From an uncultured Lysobacteraceae bacterium (lineage in GTDB: Bacteria > Pseudomonadota > Gammaproteobacteria > Xanthomonadales > Xanthomonadaceae), in NCBI GenBank assembly GCA_946480825.1, contig CAMLLG010000033.1:1-39540 (forward strand): 39,540 nucleotides of DNA. The letters run 5' to 3'. Each line of letters begins with the position of its first letter. The first letter of the stretch is position 1. Made by a program: the position numbers and the translations under genes. A model generated the notes under the pieces. The model was not told the DNA's origin, searched no databases, and was given only the letters and a program-made list of their open reading frames with translations. This document shows positions 30,950 through 39,540 of this stretch, one piece after another.

Positions 30950-32539
30950 GTGTCCACCACCGCTCCCGCCCTGTCCGCCCAGGACGAACTCTTCGGCCAT
31001 CCCAAAGGCCTCTACGTCTGCTTCCTGACCGAAATGTGGGAGCGCTTCGCCTTCTACGGCATGAAGGCGCTGCTGTTGCTGTACCTCGTCAAGCATCACT
31101 TGTTCGCGCAGGCCGACGGCACCATCCTGCTCGGCACCTACGCCGGCCTGGCCTATGCCTTGCCGCTGCTGGGCGGCCTGCTGGCCGACCGTTACCTCGG
31201 CATGCGCAAGGCGGTGCTGTTCGGCGGCGTGCTGCTGGTGCTCGGCCAGTTGGGCATGGCCTGGACCGGCAGCGCGGCCACCGGCACCACGCCGGACAAC
31301 GCGGTGCGCGACGGCGTCGCGATCCAGATCATGTACCTCTCGCTGGCGCTGATCGGCGTGGGCGTGGGCTTCCTCAAGCCGAACATTTCGACGATCGTGG
31401 GCCGCCTCTACAGCGCCGACGACCCCCGGCGCGATTCGGGCTTCACGATTTTCTACATGGGGATCAACGTCGGCGCGTTCCTGTCGTCGCTGATCGTCGC
31501 CTGGATCGGCGAGAAGATCGGCTGGGGCTACGGTTTCGCGCTGGCCGGCGTGATGATGGCGTTCGGCCTGGTGCAGTTCGTGATCGGCCAGAAACATCTG
31601 CGCGGCCATGCCGAACCCGCCGACCCGGCGATGCTGAAGGCCCCACTGTTCGCTGGTCTGTCGCGCGAATGGCTGATCTATCTGGGCGGTCTGCTGCTCG
31701 CGGTCGTGGTCTGGCAGGTGTTGCAGACCCGGATCGATTTCGGTCCGCTGACGAAGCTGATGGGCGGCCATCAGGTGACGCTGACCGAAGTGGTCGCGGT
31801 GGTGATGGGCGCGGTGCTGTATCTGTGGTTCATCCGGCTGATGTTCTCCGGCCTGAGCCGCAGCGAAAAGGGCGGCATGATCATGCTGATGGTGCTGATC
31901 ACGGTCAGCGCGCTGTTCTGGGGCCTGTACGAGCAGACCTACGGCCCCTGGGTGCTGATGGCCGATATCGGCATGGACCGCACCACCTTCGGGATCGAGT
32001 GGACCGCCGGCCAGACCACCGCCATCGGCGCGCTGTTCGTGATTCTTTTCAGCTTCCCCTTCGCGTGGCTGTGGCCGAAGCTCGACAAGGCCAGACTCAA
32101 TCCGAGCTATCCGGCGAAATTCGCCTGGGGCCTGGTGTTCTGCGGGCTGTCGTTCGGCATCCTGGCCTGGGCCGCCGCGAATCCGGGCGAGGCCGGCAAG
32201 ACCAGTCTGTGGTGGATGATCCTGGCGTATGCGGTGCTGGTGATGGGCGAGATGGTGCTGTCGCCGGTGGGGTTGTCGGCGGTGACCCGACTGTCGATCC
32301 CGCGCGCGGTGGGCCTGATGATGGGCGCGTGGTTCCTGTTCTCGGCCTTCGGCGAAATCATCGCCGGCCGCCTCGGCACCTGGGCCACGATCGAACCCGA
32401 TGCCACCGGCAAGTACGACGTGCCCGCGGCGCTGGCGCTGTACGCCGACGTGTTCACCGACATGATGTGGATCGGCATCGGCGCCGGTGCGCTGTTGTTC
32501 CTGGCCACGCCGCTGCTGAAACGCCTGACCCGCGAGTGA
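30950..32539 (+). CDS. POT-family proton-dependent peptide transporter
   Basis: A 529-residue inner-membrane symporter with about 14 transmembrane segments. The proton-coupling motif is EMWERFAFYG (Glu28, Glu31, Arg32; a Phe where the usual motif has Tyr). The second PTR2 signature is GFTIFYMGINVGAFLSS, and FLKPNISTIVG lies in an early loop. It imports di- and tripeptides. It starts with GTG at 30950, the only start that keeps the N-terminal Ser/Thr tail before DELFGHPKGLYVCFL. It is divergent from an S9 peptidase that makes small peptides. Confidence 0.94.
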   Translation: MSTTAPALSAQDELFGHPKGLYVCFLTEMWERFAFYGMKALLLLYLVKHHLFAQADGTILLGTYAGLAYALPLLGGLLADRYLGMRKAVLFGGVLLVLGQLGMAWTGSAATGTTPDNAVRDGVAIQIMYLSLALIGVGVGFLKPNISTIVGRLYSADDPRRDSGFTIFYMGINVGAFLSSLIVAWIGEKIGWGYGFALAGVMMAFGLVQFVIGQKHLRGHAEPADPAMLKAPLFAGLSREWLIYLGGLLLAVVVWQVLQTRIDFGPLTKLMGGHQVTLTEVVAVVMGAVLYLWFIRLMFSGLSRSEKGGMIMLMVLITVSALFWGLYEQTYGPWVLMADIGMDRTTFGIEWTAGQTTAIGALFVILFSFPFAWLWPKLDKARLNPSYPAKFAWGLVFCGLSFGILAWAAANPGEAGKTSLWWMILAYAVLVMGEMVLSPVGLSAVTRLSIPRAVGLMMGAWFLFSAFGEIIAGRLGTWATIEPDATGKYDVPAALALYADVFTDMMWIGIGAGALLFLATPLLKRLTRE

Positions 32540-32618
32540 GCGTGCGACATCCGCCGATGCCCGCGGCCCGGGCGTCGGCGGATAGTGTCCGCGCCCGGCT
32601 GCGTGGGAACATCGCGGC

Positions 32619-33671
32619 ATGACACCGCACCACGACCACGACGCCGCTCACGCGCACGACCACGTGCACAAACACATCCAGAACAACCCGCCTGATCACG
32701 CACATCGCCGCAGCCACGTCAGCGATCACGGCCACAGCCACGGCTTCGCCACCGGCACCCGCGCGTTCGCGGTCGCGCTGTTCATCAATCTCGCCTACAC
32801 CGTGCTGGAAGCGGGCTACGGGTTCTGGACCGATTCGCTGGCGCTGCTGTCCGACGCACTGCACAACTTCGGCGATGTCCTCGGGCTGGCGCTGGCCTGG
32901 GCCGCCGCGGCCATGGCGAAACGGCCGCCGACCGGCCGCCATACCTACGGCTGGCGTCGCGCCACCCTGCTCTCGCCGCTCGGCAATGCGCTGCTGCTGG
33001 TCGGCTTCAGCGGCGCGCTGGGCTGGGAAGCGATGCGCCGTTTCGCCGACCCGCCCGCGATCCCGCCGTTGCCGGTGATCGTGGTCGCGGCGATCGGCAT
33101 CGCGGTCAACCTCGGCGCGGCCTGGTTCCTGCGCGATGGCCACGACCACAGCCACGACAGCGATCTGAACCGCCGCGGCGCCTTCCTGCATCTGATCGCC
33201 GATGCCGCGGTATCGCTGGCGGCGGTGCTGGCCGGCCTCGGCATGCTGTGGTTCGACTGGCGCTGGCTGGACCCGGCCACCGCGGTGCTGGTGGCGGCGG
33301 TGGTGGCGATCGGCGCGTTCCGGCTGCTGCGCGACGCCTTCGAAGCGGCGATGGACGCGGTGCCGCGCGGCATCGATCCGGGCGAGGTCGAGGCCTTCCT
33401 CGTCGCCCGTCCCGGGGTGCGGGCGGTCCACCACCTGCACATCTGGTCGCTGGGCGCGGGCGAAATCGCGATGACCGCGCACGTCGTCCGTCCGCACCTG
33501 GACGACCACGACGCATTCCTGGACGCGGTGGTCCACAGTCTGGACGCGCGCTTCGGCATCAACCATCCGACCCTGCAGATCGAGCACGGCAGCGGTTGCG
33601 GCCACGACCGCCACGACCGCGCCCCGCACGGCGGTGAAGCGCGCGGCCACGCGCACGGACACGGGCACTGA
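32619..33671 (+). CDS. Cation diffusion facilitator (zinc-type) efflux protein
   Basis: A 350-residue inner-membrane antiporter with six transmembrane helices and a C-terminal cytoplasmic domain. Both metal-site motifs are present: His82-x3-Asp86 in SDALHNFGD and His191-x3-Asp195 in HLIADA, the zinc/cadmium type. The N-terminus has a dense His/Asp stretch ([16 protein letters not shown]) and the C-terminus ends in GHAHGHGH. Both are typical metal-sensing tails of ZitB/CzcD proteins. It exports Zn2+ or Cd2+ against protons. It precedes frr by 130 nt, a position that pyrH often holds in relatives. Confidence 0.92.
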   Translation: MTPHHDHDAAHAHDHVHKHIQNNPPDHAHRRSHVSDHGHSHGFATGTRAFAVALFINLAYTVLEAGYGFWTDSLALLSDALHNFGDVLGLALAWAAAAMAKRPPTGRHTYGWRRATLLSPLGNALLLVGFSGALGWEAMRRFADPPAIPPLPVIVVAAIGIAVNLGAAWFLRDGHDHSHDSDLNRRGAFLHLIADAAVSLAAVLAGLGMLWFDWRWLDPATAVLVAAVVAIGAFRLLRDAFEAAMDAVPRGIDPGEVEAFLVARPGVRAVHHLHIWSLGAGEIAMTAHVVRPHLDDHDAFLDAVVHSLDARFGINHPTLQIEHGSGCGHDRHDRAPHGGEARGHAHGHGH

Positions 33672-33702
33672 CCCCGCCCCGGGCATCCGGAGTGCCTTCG
33701 CA

Positions 33703-33708
33703 TATAAT
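33703..33708 (+). promoter_or_regulatory. -10 element upstream of frr
   Basis: A consensus TATAAT (33703-33708) sits in an otherwise GC-rich 130-nt gap, about 94 nt before the frr start. The usual -35 position has only a poor match. It is a plausible start for the frr-uppS-cdsA transcript. The leader after it holds no recognised structure. Confidence 0.45.
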
Positions 33709-33801
33709 CGGCGGTCTTCGCGTTTGGCCGCCCGGCACCCCCGGTGCAGCCTCCCCGGATCGCTCGGGCGCTCCGATACACGTATCGAAACAGGAACCGG
33801 C

Positions 33802-34359
33802 ATGCTCAACGACATCAAGAAAGACGCGCAAACCCGAATGGCGAAAAGCATCGAGACGCTGCGCCACGGCTTGACCAAGGTCCGCACCGGCCGCGCCTCG
33901 CCTTCGCTGGTCGACCATCTGAAGGTCAACTACTACGGCTCGGACATGCCGCTGTCGCAGGTCGCCAGCATCGCCGTCGCCGACGCCCGCTCGCTGCTGA
34001 TCACGCCCTGGGAAAAGAACATGGTCGCCGCGGTGGAAAAGGCGATCTACGCCTCCGACCTGGGCCTGACCCCGAACACCGCCGGTACCGCGATCCGCAT
34101 CAACCTGCCGCCGCTCACCGAAGAGCGCCGCAAAGAGCTGTCCAAGCACGTGCACGCCGAGGGCGAGGACGCCAAGGTCGCGATCCGCAACATCCGCCGC
34201 GACGCCAACCAGCAGGTCAAGGAACTGCTGAAAGAGAAGAAGATCACCGAGGACGAAGAGCGCCGCAGCGAGGACGACATCCAGAAGCTGACCGACAAGG
34301 CGATCAAGGACGTCGACGAGGTGGTCAAGGCCAAGGAACAGGAGCTGATGGCTGTCTGA
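33802..34359 (+). CDS. frr: Ribosome recycling factor
   Basis: A 185-residue protein, the standard family length. It has the three-helix-bundle sequence [30 protein letters not shown], the [14 protein letters not shown] segment and the C-terminal helix [22 protein letters not shown]. With EF-G it splits post-termination ribosomes. CAGGAA precedes the ATG. uppS starts 12 nt downstream, so they share a transcript. The gene is usually preceded by pyrH and tsf, which are not present here. Confidence 0.97.
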   Translation: MLNDIKKDAQTRMAKSIETLRHGLTKVRTGRASPSLVDHLKVNYYGSDMPLSQVASIAVADARSLLITPWEKNMVAAVEKAIYASDLGLTPNTAGTAIRINLPPLTEERRKELSKHVHAEGEDAKVAIRNIRRDANQQVKELLKEKKITEDEERRSEDDIQKLTDKAIKDVDEVVKAKEQELMAV

Positions 34360-34371
34360 GGCCATCGCCCG

Positions 34372-35166
34372 ATGAGTGCTCCACCCGCACCGGAACGCAT
34401 CCCGCGCCACCTCGCCGTGATCATGGACGGCAACGGCCGCTGGGCCGAACGTCGCCGCCGCCCGCGCGCGATCGGCCACCGCGCCGGCGCGCGTGCGGTC
34501 AATCTGTGCATCGACTACTGCCTGCAGCGCGGGATCGGGGCGCTCACCCTGTTCGCCTTCTCCAGCGAGAACTGGGGCCGTCCCGAAGACGAGGTCGGCG
34601 CGCTGATGAAACTGTTCCTCAACGCGCTCGAGCGCGAGGTGGACGAGTTGCACCGCCGCGGCGTGCGCCTGCGCTTCATCGGCGAGCGCGAGCGTTTCGC
34701 GCCCGAGATCCTGGCGCGCATGCGCGACGCCGAGGCGCGTACGCTCGGCAACCGCACGCTGCATCTGGTCGTCGCCGCCAGCTATGGCGGCCGCCAGGAC
34801 ATCGCCTTCGCCGCGCGCGCGCTGGCCGAGGATGTCGCCGCCGGCCGCCTGCGTCCCGAACAGATCGACGAGGCGATGGTCGGCCAGCGCATGGCCCTCG
34901 CCGACCTGCCGCCGCCGGACCTGTTCATCCGCACCGGCGGCGACCACCGCATCAGCAATTTCCTGCTGTGGCAGCTGGCCTACACCGAACTGTGGTTCAC
35001 CGAGGCCCTGTGGCCCGACCTCGATGTCGCGACCCTGGATCTCGCGCTGGCCGATTTCGCCGGACGCGAGCGCCGCTTCGGCCTGACCAGCGCCCAGATC
35101 GGACAGCACGACGCACCGCACGGCCCTGCGCCGCCGCCCCTTCCCGCCGACAGGACCGCACCATGA
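34372..35166 (+). CDS. uppS: Undecaprenyl (di-cis-polyprenyl) diphosphate synthase
   Basis: A 264-residue cis-prenyltransferase with AVIMDGNGRWA (Asp19 for Mg2+/diphosphate binding), the FAFSSENWGRPEDEV loop, RFIGER, and the C-terminal RTGGDHRISNFLLWQLAYTELWF signature. It makes the C55 lipid carrier for peptidoglycan and O-antigen from farnesyl-PP and IPP. The last 25 residues (DAPHGPAPPPLPADRTAP) are a Pro/Ala-rich tail beyond the family core. The stop overlaps the cdsA start as ATGA. Confidence 0.96.
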   Translation: MSAPPAPERIPRHLAVIMDGNGRWAERRRRPRAIGHRAGARAVNLCIDYCLQRGIGALTLFAFSSENWGRPEDEVGALMKLFLNALEREVDELHRRGVRLRFIGERERFAPEILARMRDAEARTLGNRTLHLVVAASYGGRQDIAFAARALAEDVAAGRLRPEQIDEAMVGQRMALADLPPPDLFIRTGGDHRISNFLLWQLAYTELWFTEALWPDLDVATLDLALADFAGRERRFGLTSAQIGQHDAPHGPAPPPLPADRTAP

Positions 35167-35999
35167 CCCGAACGCGCTTGCTGGCCGCTCTGGTCATGGC
35201 CCCCCTGGCGATCGCCGCCGTGCTGCTGCTGCCCACGCCGTGGATGGCCGCGATCAGCGCCGCCGCCTTTCTCATCGGGCTGTGGGAGTGGTTGAAACTC
35301 ACCGACATCGAAGACCCGATCGCCCGCGGCGTGCTGCTGGTGGTCAACCTGCTGCTGATGGTGGCGCTGGTCTGGGCGTCGCGCTCCAACACCGGCGGCT
35401 CGCTGGTGCTGCTGCAGATCATGGTGATGATCGGCGTCGGCTGGTGGTGCCTCGCCGCGCTGTGGCTGCGTCACTACGACTTCGCCTCCGACCACGACAG
35501 CCACGCGCGCATCTTCAAGCTGGCCGCGGCCACCCTGAGCGTGATCCCCGCGTGGTGCGCGCTGGCCCTGATCCACGCCAGTCAGCCGAACGGCAACCGC
35601 TGGCTCCTGCTGGCGCTGGCGATCGTCTGGGCCGCGGACAGCGGCGCGTATTTCGCAGGGCGCAAATTCGGCAAGGTCAAACTCAGCCCGCGGATCAGCC
35701 CGAACAAGACGGTCGAAGGCATGATCGGCGGCGTGGTCGCCGGCATGATCCTGGCGCTGGTCGCGGCGCCGTTCGCGGGCGCCAGCATGAAGGAACTGCC
35801 CTACGTCGCCATCGTCGCGATCTGGACCATCCTGTTCTCGGTGGTCGGCGACCTGTTCGAAAGCCTGCTCAAGCGCCATGTCGGGGTGAAGGATTCCAGC
35901 CATCTGATCCCGGGCCACGGCGGCGTGCTCGACCGCATCGACAGCATCCTGGCCGCCCTGCCGGTGTTCGCGCTGGGCAAGCTGCTGTTCGGATTCTGA
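35163..35999 (+). CDS. cdsA: Phosphatidate cytidylyltransferase
   Basis: A 278-residue inner-membrane enzyme with seven to eight transmembrane helices and the C-terminal CDS signature SLLKRHVGVKDSSHLIPGHGGVLDRIDS. It forms CDP-diacylglycerol from phosphatidate and CTP, the precursor of all bacterial phospholipids. It overlaps uppS by 4 nt. An 88-nt gap with no visible promoter precedes dxr. Confidence 0.96.
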   Translation: MTRTRLLAALVMAPLAIAAVLLLPTPWMAAISAAAFLIGLWEWLKLTDIEDPIARGVLLVVNLLLMVALVWASRSNTGGSLVLLQIMVMIGVGWWCLAALWLRHYDFASDHDSHARIFKLAAATLSVIPAWCALALIHASQPNGNRWLLLALAIVWAADSGAYFAGRKFGKVKLSPRISPNKTVEGMIGGVVAGMILALVAAPFAGASMKELPYVAIVAIWTILFSVVGDLFESLLKRHVGVKDSSHLIPGHGGVLDRIDSILAALPVFALGKLLFGF

Positions 36000-36087
36000 A
36001 ACTCGATGCGCGCGCCACGGTCCATGACGCCATGACCCTCTTCGTTTCCGCAGTCGCAACCGCGGTGAATCGCGCCGGAGCCCGCGC

Positions 36088-37260
36088 ATGATGCGGGTGG
36101 CCGTGCTCGGCGCGACCGGTTCGATCGGAACGTCCGCCCTCGACGTCATCGCCCGCCATCCGGATCGGCTGCGCGCCGACGTGCTCGTCGCCGGCCGCAA
36201 CGTCGATGCATTGATCGCCCTGTGCCGGAGGCATCGCCCCGCGCACGCCGCGGTCGCGGACGAGGCCGGATACGACGCGCTGCGCGACGGTCTGCGCGCG
36301 GCGGGCCTGGACACCGAGGCCCACGCCGGCATGGCCGCGATCGACGCCCTGGCCGCCGACGCCGGCACCGATGCCGTGGTGGCCGCGATCGTCGGCGCCG
36401 CCGGGCTGTCGTCGACACTCGCCGCCGCGCGCGCCGGCAAGCGCCTGCTGCTGGCCAACAAGGAATCGCTGGTGCTGGCCGGCGATCTGCTGATGACGAC
36501 GGTGCGCGATCACGGCGCGACCATCGTGCCGATCGACAGCGAGCACAACGCGATCTTCCAGTGCCTGCCGAACGCCGAGTCCCGCGCCGGCCTGAAACGC
36601 ATCCAGCTCACCGCGTCCGGCGGGCCGTTCCGTGGCCGTTCAAGGGCTTCGCTGGCGACGGTGACGCCGGCGCAGGCGGTCGCGCATCCGAAGTGGTCGA
36701 TGGGGCCGAAGATTTCGGTCGACTCGGCCACGCTGATGAACAAGGGTCTCGAAGTGATCGAGGCGCATCATCTGTTCGGCCTGTCCGGCGAACGCATCGG
36801 CGTGCTGGTGCACCCGCAGAGTCTGGTGCATTCGCTGGTCGAATTCGTCGACGGCTCGACGATCGCGCAACTCGGTTTGCCGGACATGCGCACCGCGCTC
36901 GCGGTGGGCTTCGCCTGGCCCGAACGCATCGCCTCCGGCGTCGACGGTCTCGATCTGCTCGCGCACGGCCGGCTCGATTTCGAAGCGCCCGATCTCGACG
37001 CCTTCCCGTGCCTGCGTCTGGCCTACGCCGCGCTCGCCGCCGGCGGCGCCGCGACCGCGGTCCTCAACGCCGCCAACGAGGAAGCGGTTTCAGCCTTTCT
37101 TCAGGGCCGGATCGGTTTCCTCTCCATTCCCGCACTCGTCGAAGACGTCCTGCAGCGCATGCCACACGCCGACGCTTCTTCGCTCGACGCACTGCTCGCC
37201 GCGGACGCCGCCGCGCGCGCGGCGACGCGCGCCGCCATCGCCCGCGAGGCCCTCGCATGA
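36088..37260 (+). CDS. dxr: 1-deoxy-D-xylulose-5-phosphate reductoisomerase
   Basis: A 390-residue enzyme of the MEP isoprenoid pathway. NADPH-binding [12 protein letters not shown] is at residues 8-19. [13 protein letters not shown], the [12 protein letters not shown] active-site metal segment and LTASGGPF follow. [29 protein letters not shown] completes the catalytic domain. The product feeds IPP to uppS in the same cluster. Two adjacent ATG codons (36088, 36091) could start it. Its stop overlaps rseP as ATGA. Confidence 0.97.
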   Translation: MMRVAVLGATGSIGTSALDVIARHPDRLRADVLVAGRNVDALIALCRRHRPAHAAVADEAGYDALRDGLRAAGLDTEAHAGMAAIDALAADAGTDAVVAAIVGAAGLSSTLAAARAGKRLLLANKESLVLAGDLLMTTVRDHGATIVPIDSEHNAIFQCLPNAESRAGLKRIQLTASGGPFRGRSRASLATVTPAQAVAHPKWSMGPKISVDSATLMNKGLEVIEAHHLFGLSGERIGVLVHPQSLVHSLVEFVDGSTIAQLGLPDMRTALAVGFAWPERIASGVDGLDLLAHGRLDFEAPDLDAFPCLRLAYAALAAGGAATAVLNAANEEAVSAFLQGRIGFLSIPALVEDVLQRMPHADASSLDALLAADAAARAATRAAIAREALA

Positions 37261-38642
37261 TCGAATTCGTCCGCTCCGCCTGGTGGCTGGTCGTCGCCCT
37301 GGGCATCCTCGTCACGTTCCACGAACTCGGCCACTACTGGGCAGCGCGCTGGTGCGGCGTGAAGGTCTTGCGATTCTCGGTCGGCTTCGGCAAACCGCTG
37401 TGGATGCGCCGCGACCGCCACGGCACCGAATGGGCGGTCGCCGCGATCCCGCTCGGCGGCTACGTGCGCATGCTCGGCGAACACGACCTCGCCGACCGCA
37501 AGACCGCGGTTTCCGAAGAAGAACAGCATCAGTCGCACGACCACAAGACCGTCGGCCAGCGCATGCTGATCAGTTTCGCCGGCCCCTTCGCCAACTTCGT
37601 GCTGTGCATCGCCCTGCTGTGGCTGATGTTCGTCATCGGCCGTCCGGACTACGCGCCGGTGATCGGCCAGGTCGGCGGGATCGCCGCCGAAGGCGGCATG
37701 CGCCGGGGCGATACGCTGCTGGCCATCGGCGAGCGCGCAACCCCCACCTGGACCGAAGCCAGCATGGCCCTGCTCACCGCGGCGATCGACCGCGGCGAGA
37801 CGCCGGTGCGGGTGCGCACGGCCGAAGGCACCGAGCTGATCCGACGTCTGGATTTCTCGCGCTTGCCGGCCGACACCGATCTGCCGAAAACCATGGGCCG
37901 GGTCGGGATCGTGCCGCGCCACCAGACCATGCCCGCGGTGGTCGCCGACGTGGCCAAGGGCTCGGCCAGCGACGGCGTGCTGCGCCCCGGCGACCGCATC
38001 GTCGCGATCGGCGGCACCCCCGTGGAGTACTGGGCGGACATCCCGCCGCAGGTCGAACGCATCGGCCAGGCCGGCGGCGGCGAGGTTTCGCTGTTGCGCG
38101 ACGGCGCCGCGAAGACCGTGCGCCTCGTGCCCCGGTTCGGCCGCCCGCCCGGCGCCGCCGCGAACGCCGAACCGGTCTGGATGATCGGTGTGGTCAGCCC
38201 GAAACAGGCCGCGAAGGCCCCGAAGGACGCGGTCCTGCGCTACGGTCCGCTGGAAGCCTTTCCGGCCGCTCTGCGCGAAACCCGGTTCCAGGCCGTCGAA
38301 CTGTTCGGCATGCTCAAGCGCGCCTTCAGCGGCAAGCTGGCGGTCGAGCACACCGTTTCCGGGCCGATCGGCATCGCCCGTGCGGCCAGCGCCTACGCCC
38401 AGAATGGTCTGGCCTGGTACCTGAGCCTGCTTGCCCTGCTCAGTCTGAGCCTGGGCATCCTCAACCTGCTGCCCATCCCGGTCTTGGATGGGGGGCATCT
38501 GCTGTATTACCTTATCGAGTTGGTCAAAGGCCGCCCGTTAAGCGAACGTGCCATGGCCGCTGGGCAATATGTGGGGCTTGCCCTGCTGTTGGGGCTCATG
38601 GGCCTCGCTTTCTACAACGACCTGCAGGGGCTGATCCGATGA
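37257..38642 (+). CDS. rseP: Site-2 zinc metalloprotease RseP
   Basis: A 461-residue inner-membrane protease with the zinc motif HELGH (His22, Glu23, His26) in the first helix. Two PDZ regions lie in the periplasmic part (about residues 130-210 and 220-290). The third metal ligand is Asp411 in [10 protein letters not shown] (LDGGH at 410-414). It cuts RseA-type anti-sigma factors and leftover signal peptides. It overlaps dxr by 4 nt; bamA follows after 189 nt, in the order usual for proteobacteria. Confidence 0.97.
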   Translation: MIEFVRSAWWLVVALGILVTFHELGHYWAARWCGVKVLRFSVGFGKPLWMRRDRHGTEWAVAAIPLGGYVRMLGEHDLADRKTAVSEEEQHQSHDHKTVGQRMLISFAGPFANFVLCIALLWLMFVIGRPDYAPVIGQVGGIAAEGGMRRGDTLLAIGERATPTWTEASMALLTAAIDRGETPVRVRTAEGTELIRRLDFSRLPADTDLPKTMGRVGIVPRHQTMPAVVADVAKGSASDGVLRPGDRIVAIGGTPVEYWADIPPQVERIGQAGGGEVSLLRDGAAKTVRLVPRFGRPPGAAANAEPVWMIGVVSPKQAAKAPKDAVLRYGPLEAFPAALRETRFQAVELFGMLKRAFSGKLAVEHTVSGPIGIARAASAYAQNGLAWYLSLLALLSLSLGILNLLPIPVLDGGHLLYYLIELVKGRPLSERAMAAGQYVGLALLLGLMGLAFYNDLQGLIR

Positions 38643-38831
38643 CCCACGCCAACGCCGATCGCCACCGGGTTCGCCACCGGCCGTCCATGGACGACGGACC
38701 GGACGCCTGACCCGCGCCGGATGTGCTGACGGGATGCCCCTGACCGGATGTTCCGCGCACGACGCCCCGCTCCGCCGCACGACCCGCTCCATCCTCACCG
38801 TTTCGCCACCGCCCCATTACCGGATGTTCTG

Positions 38832-39540
38832 ATGACGCGCACGCCCAATCGCCGCCTGCTCGCAATTGCCCTCGCCACGAGTCTGGCCTCGCTCCACGCC
38901 GCGCCGTCCATGGCGCAGACCGCGTCCTCCTCCGCTTCCGACTCGCGCTTCACGGTGTCGGACATCCGCGTCGACGGCCTGCAGCGCATCGGCGCCGGCA
39001 CCGTCTTCACCTACCTGCCGATCGAGCGCGGCGACAGCATCGATTCGGCGCGCATTTCCGAAGCGATGCGCGCGCTGTACAAGACCGGCTTCTTCGAGGA
39101 CATCCGCTTCGATCGCGAGGGCGACATCCTCGTGATCAGCGTGACCGAGCGCCCGGCGATCAACACCCTCACGCTGTCCGGCAACAAGGACATCAAGACC
39201 GAAGACCTGATGCAGAATCTCAAGGAGATCGGCATCGCAGAGGGCGAGACCTACGACCGGCTCGCGCTCGACCGCGTCACCCTCGAACTCAACCGCGCCT
39301 ACAACAACCGCGGCAAGTACAACGTCGAGATCAATCCCACCATCGCCCGCCTGGACCGCAACCGCGTCGACGTCACCATCAACGTCAACGAAGGCAAGGC
39401 CGCGCGCATCCGCCACATCAACCTCATCGGCAACGAGAAATTCGAGGAAGAGAACCTGCGCGAAGGCTGGGAATCCAACGAAAGCAACTGGCTGAGCTGG
39501 TACCGCCGCGACGACCAGTATTCGCGCGAAAAGCTCACCG
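38832..39540 (+). CDS. bamA: Outer-membrane assembly factor BamA, N-terminal part (3' end outside window)
   Basis: The frame is open from the ATG at 38832 to the window edge (236 residues seen). A signal peptide (MTRTPNRRLLAIALATSLA, cut probably after SMA) is followed by POTRA 1 (FTVSDIRVDGLQRIGAGTVF to GDILVISVTERP). POTRA 2 (INTLTLSGNKDIKTEDLMQNL to VDVTINVNEGKAARI) and the start of POTRA 3 (IRHINLIGNEKFEEENL) come next. It folds beta-barrel proteins into the outer membrane. An earlier ATG at 38824 closes after two codons and is not the start. The 38643-38831 gap holds no gene. Confidence 0.96.
   Translation, partial: MTRTPNRRLLAIALATSLASLHAAPSMAQTASSSASDSRFTVSDIRVDGLQRIGAGTVFTYLPIERGDSIDSARISEAMRALYKTGFFEDIRFDREGDILVISVTERPAINTLTLSGNKDIKTEDLMQNLKEIGIAEGETYDRLALDRVTLELNRAYNNRGKYNVEINPTIARLDRNRVDVTINVNEGKAARIRHINLIGNEKFEEENLREGWESNESNWLSWYRRDDQYSREKLT

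Noticed and set aside
28111..32622. Open plus-strand frame of about 1500 codons
   Set aside because: It runs antisense to the S9 peptidase and out of frame with the POT transporter. Its protein is His/Arg/Gly-rich nonsense typical of high-GC shadow frames, and the real genes have clear motifs.
38643..38831. Recurring CCGGATGTTC-like words before bamA
   Set aside because: Only two short copies and no regular spacing or palindrome; too little to call a repeat or sigma-E promoter.

Overview
The window is one contiguous piece of a high-GC gammaproteobacterial chromosome, most likely from the Lysobacteraceae/Xanthomonadaceae (Lysobacter-Luteimonas-Xanthomonas-Stenotrophomonas group). The clues are very high GC with strong codon-position bias, the gene block frr-uppS-cdsA-dxr-rseP-bamA, two large secreted S9 peptidases plus an M16 peptidase, and short palindromic repeats headed by GTAG next to a REP-associated tyrosine transposase (RAYT), a combination well known from Stenotrophomonas and relatives. 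The genus cannot be fixed from the sequence alone.

Layout. 1-599: 3' end of metX (methionine synthesis). 762-2079: a PadR regulator and its partner membrane protein. 2155-5872 (minus): a TetR - HlyD/lipoprotein - ATPase - ABC-2 permease efflux operon resembling cecR-ybhGFS, with a 22-nt perfect palindrome just upstream. 5985-7486: ybeZ (phoH-like) and ybeY. 7607-10345 (minus): secreted M16 peptidase, which separates ybeY from corC (10620-11531). A DUF4105 membrane protein follows corC. 12751-14680: a REP-rich stretch holding a RAYT gene between two near-identical inverted REP pairs, then a CorA-type transporter.

14737-21924 (minus) is the accessory core: a restriction operon reading mrr-like endonuclease, hsdM, hsdS, hsdR. 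It is bracketed by one 28-nt REP sequence in inverted orientation at its two ends, hsdS is visibly less GC-rich than its neighbours, and hsdM carries an in-frame palindromic repeat inside its coding sequence. 22287-24558: cstA with the small ybdD/yjiX gene. 24669-26690 and 28693-30774: two S9 prolyl-oligopeptidase-type enzymes. Between them are a DUF819 membrane protein and a tiny secreted six-cysteine protein. 30950-33671: a POT peptide transporter and a zinc-type cation diffusion facilitator.

33802-39540 (plus) is a housekeeping envelope block: ribosome recycling factor, undecaprenyl-PP synthase, CDP-diglyceride synthase, DXP reductoisomerase, RseP and the start of BamA, mostly joined by ATGA overlaps. 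Functionally the window combines peptide/amino-acid use (M16, two S9 peptidases, POT transporter, CstA), isoprenoid and phospholipid precursor synthesis, outer-membrane assembly, efflux, and phage/foreign-DNA defence. I saw no tRNA, rRNA, CRISPR array, prophage or IS element.
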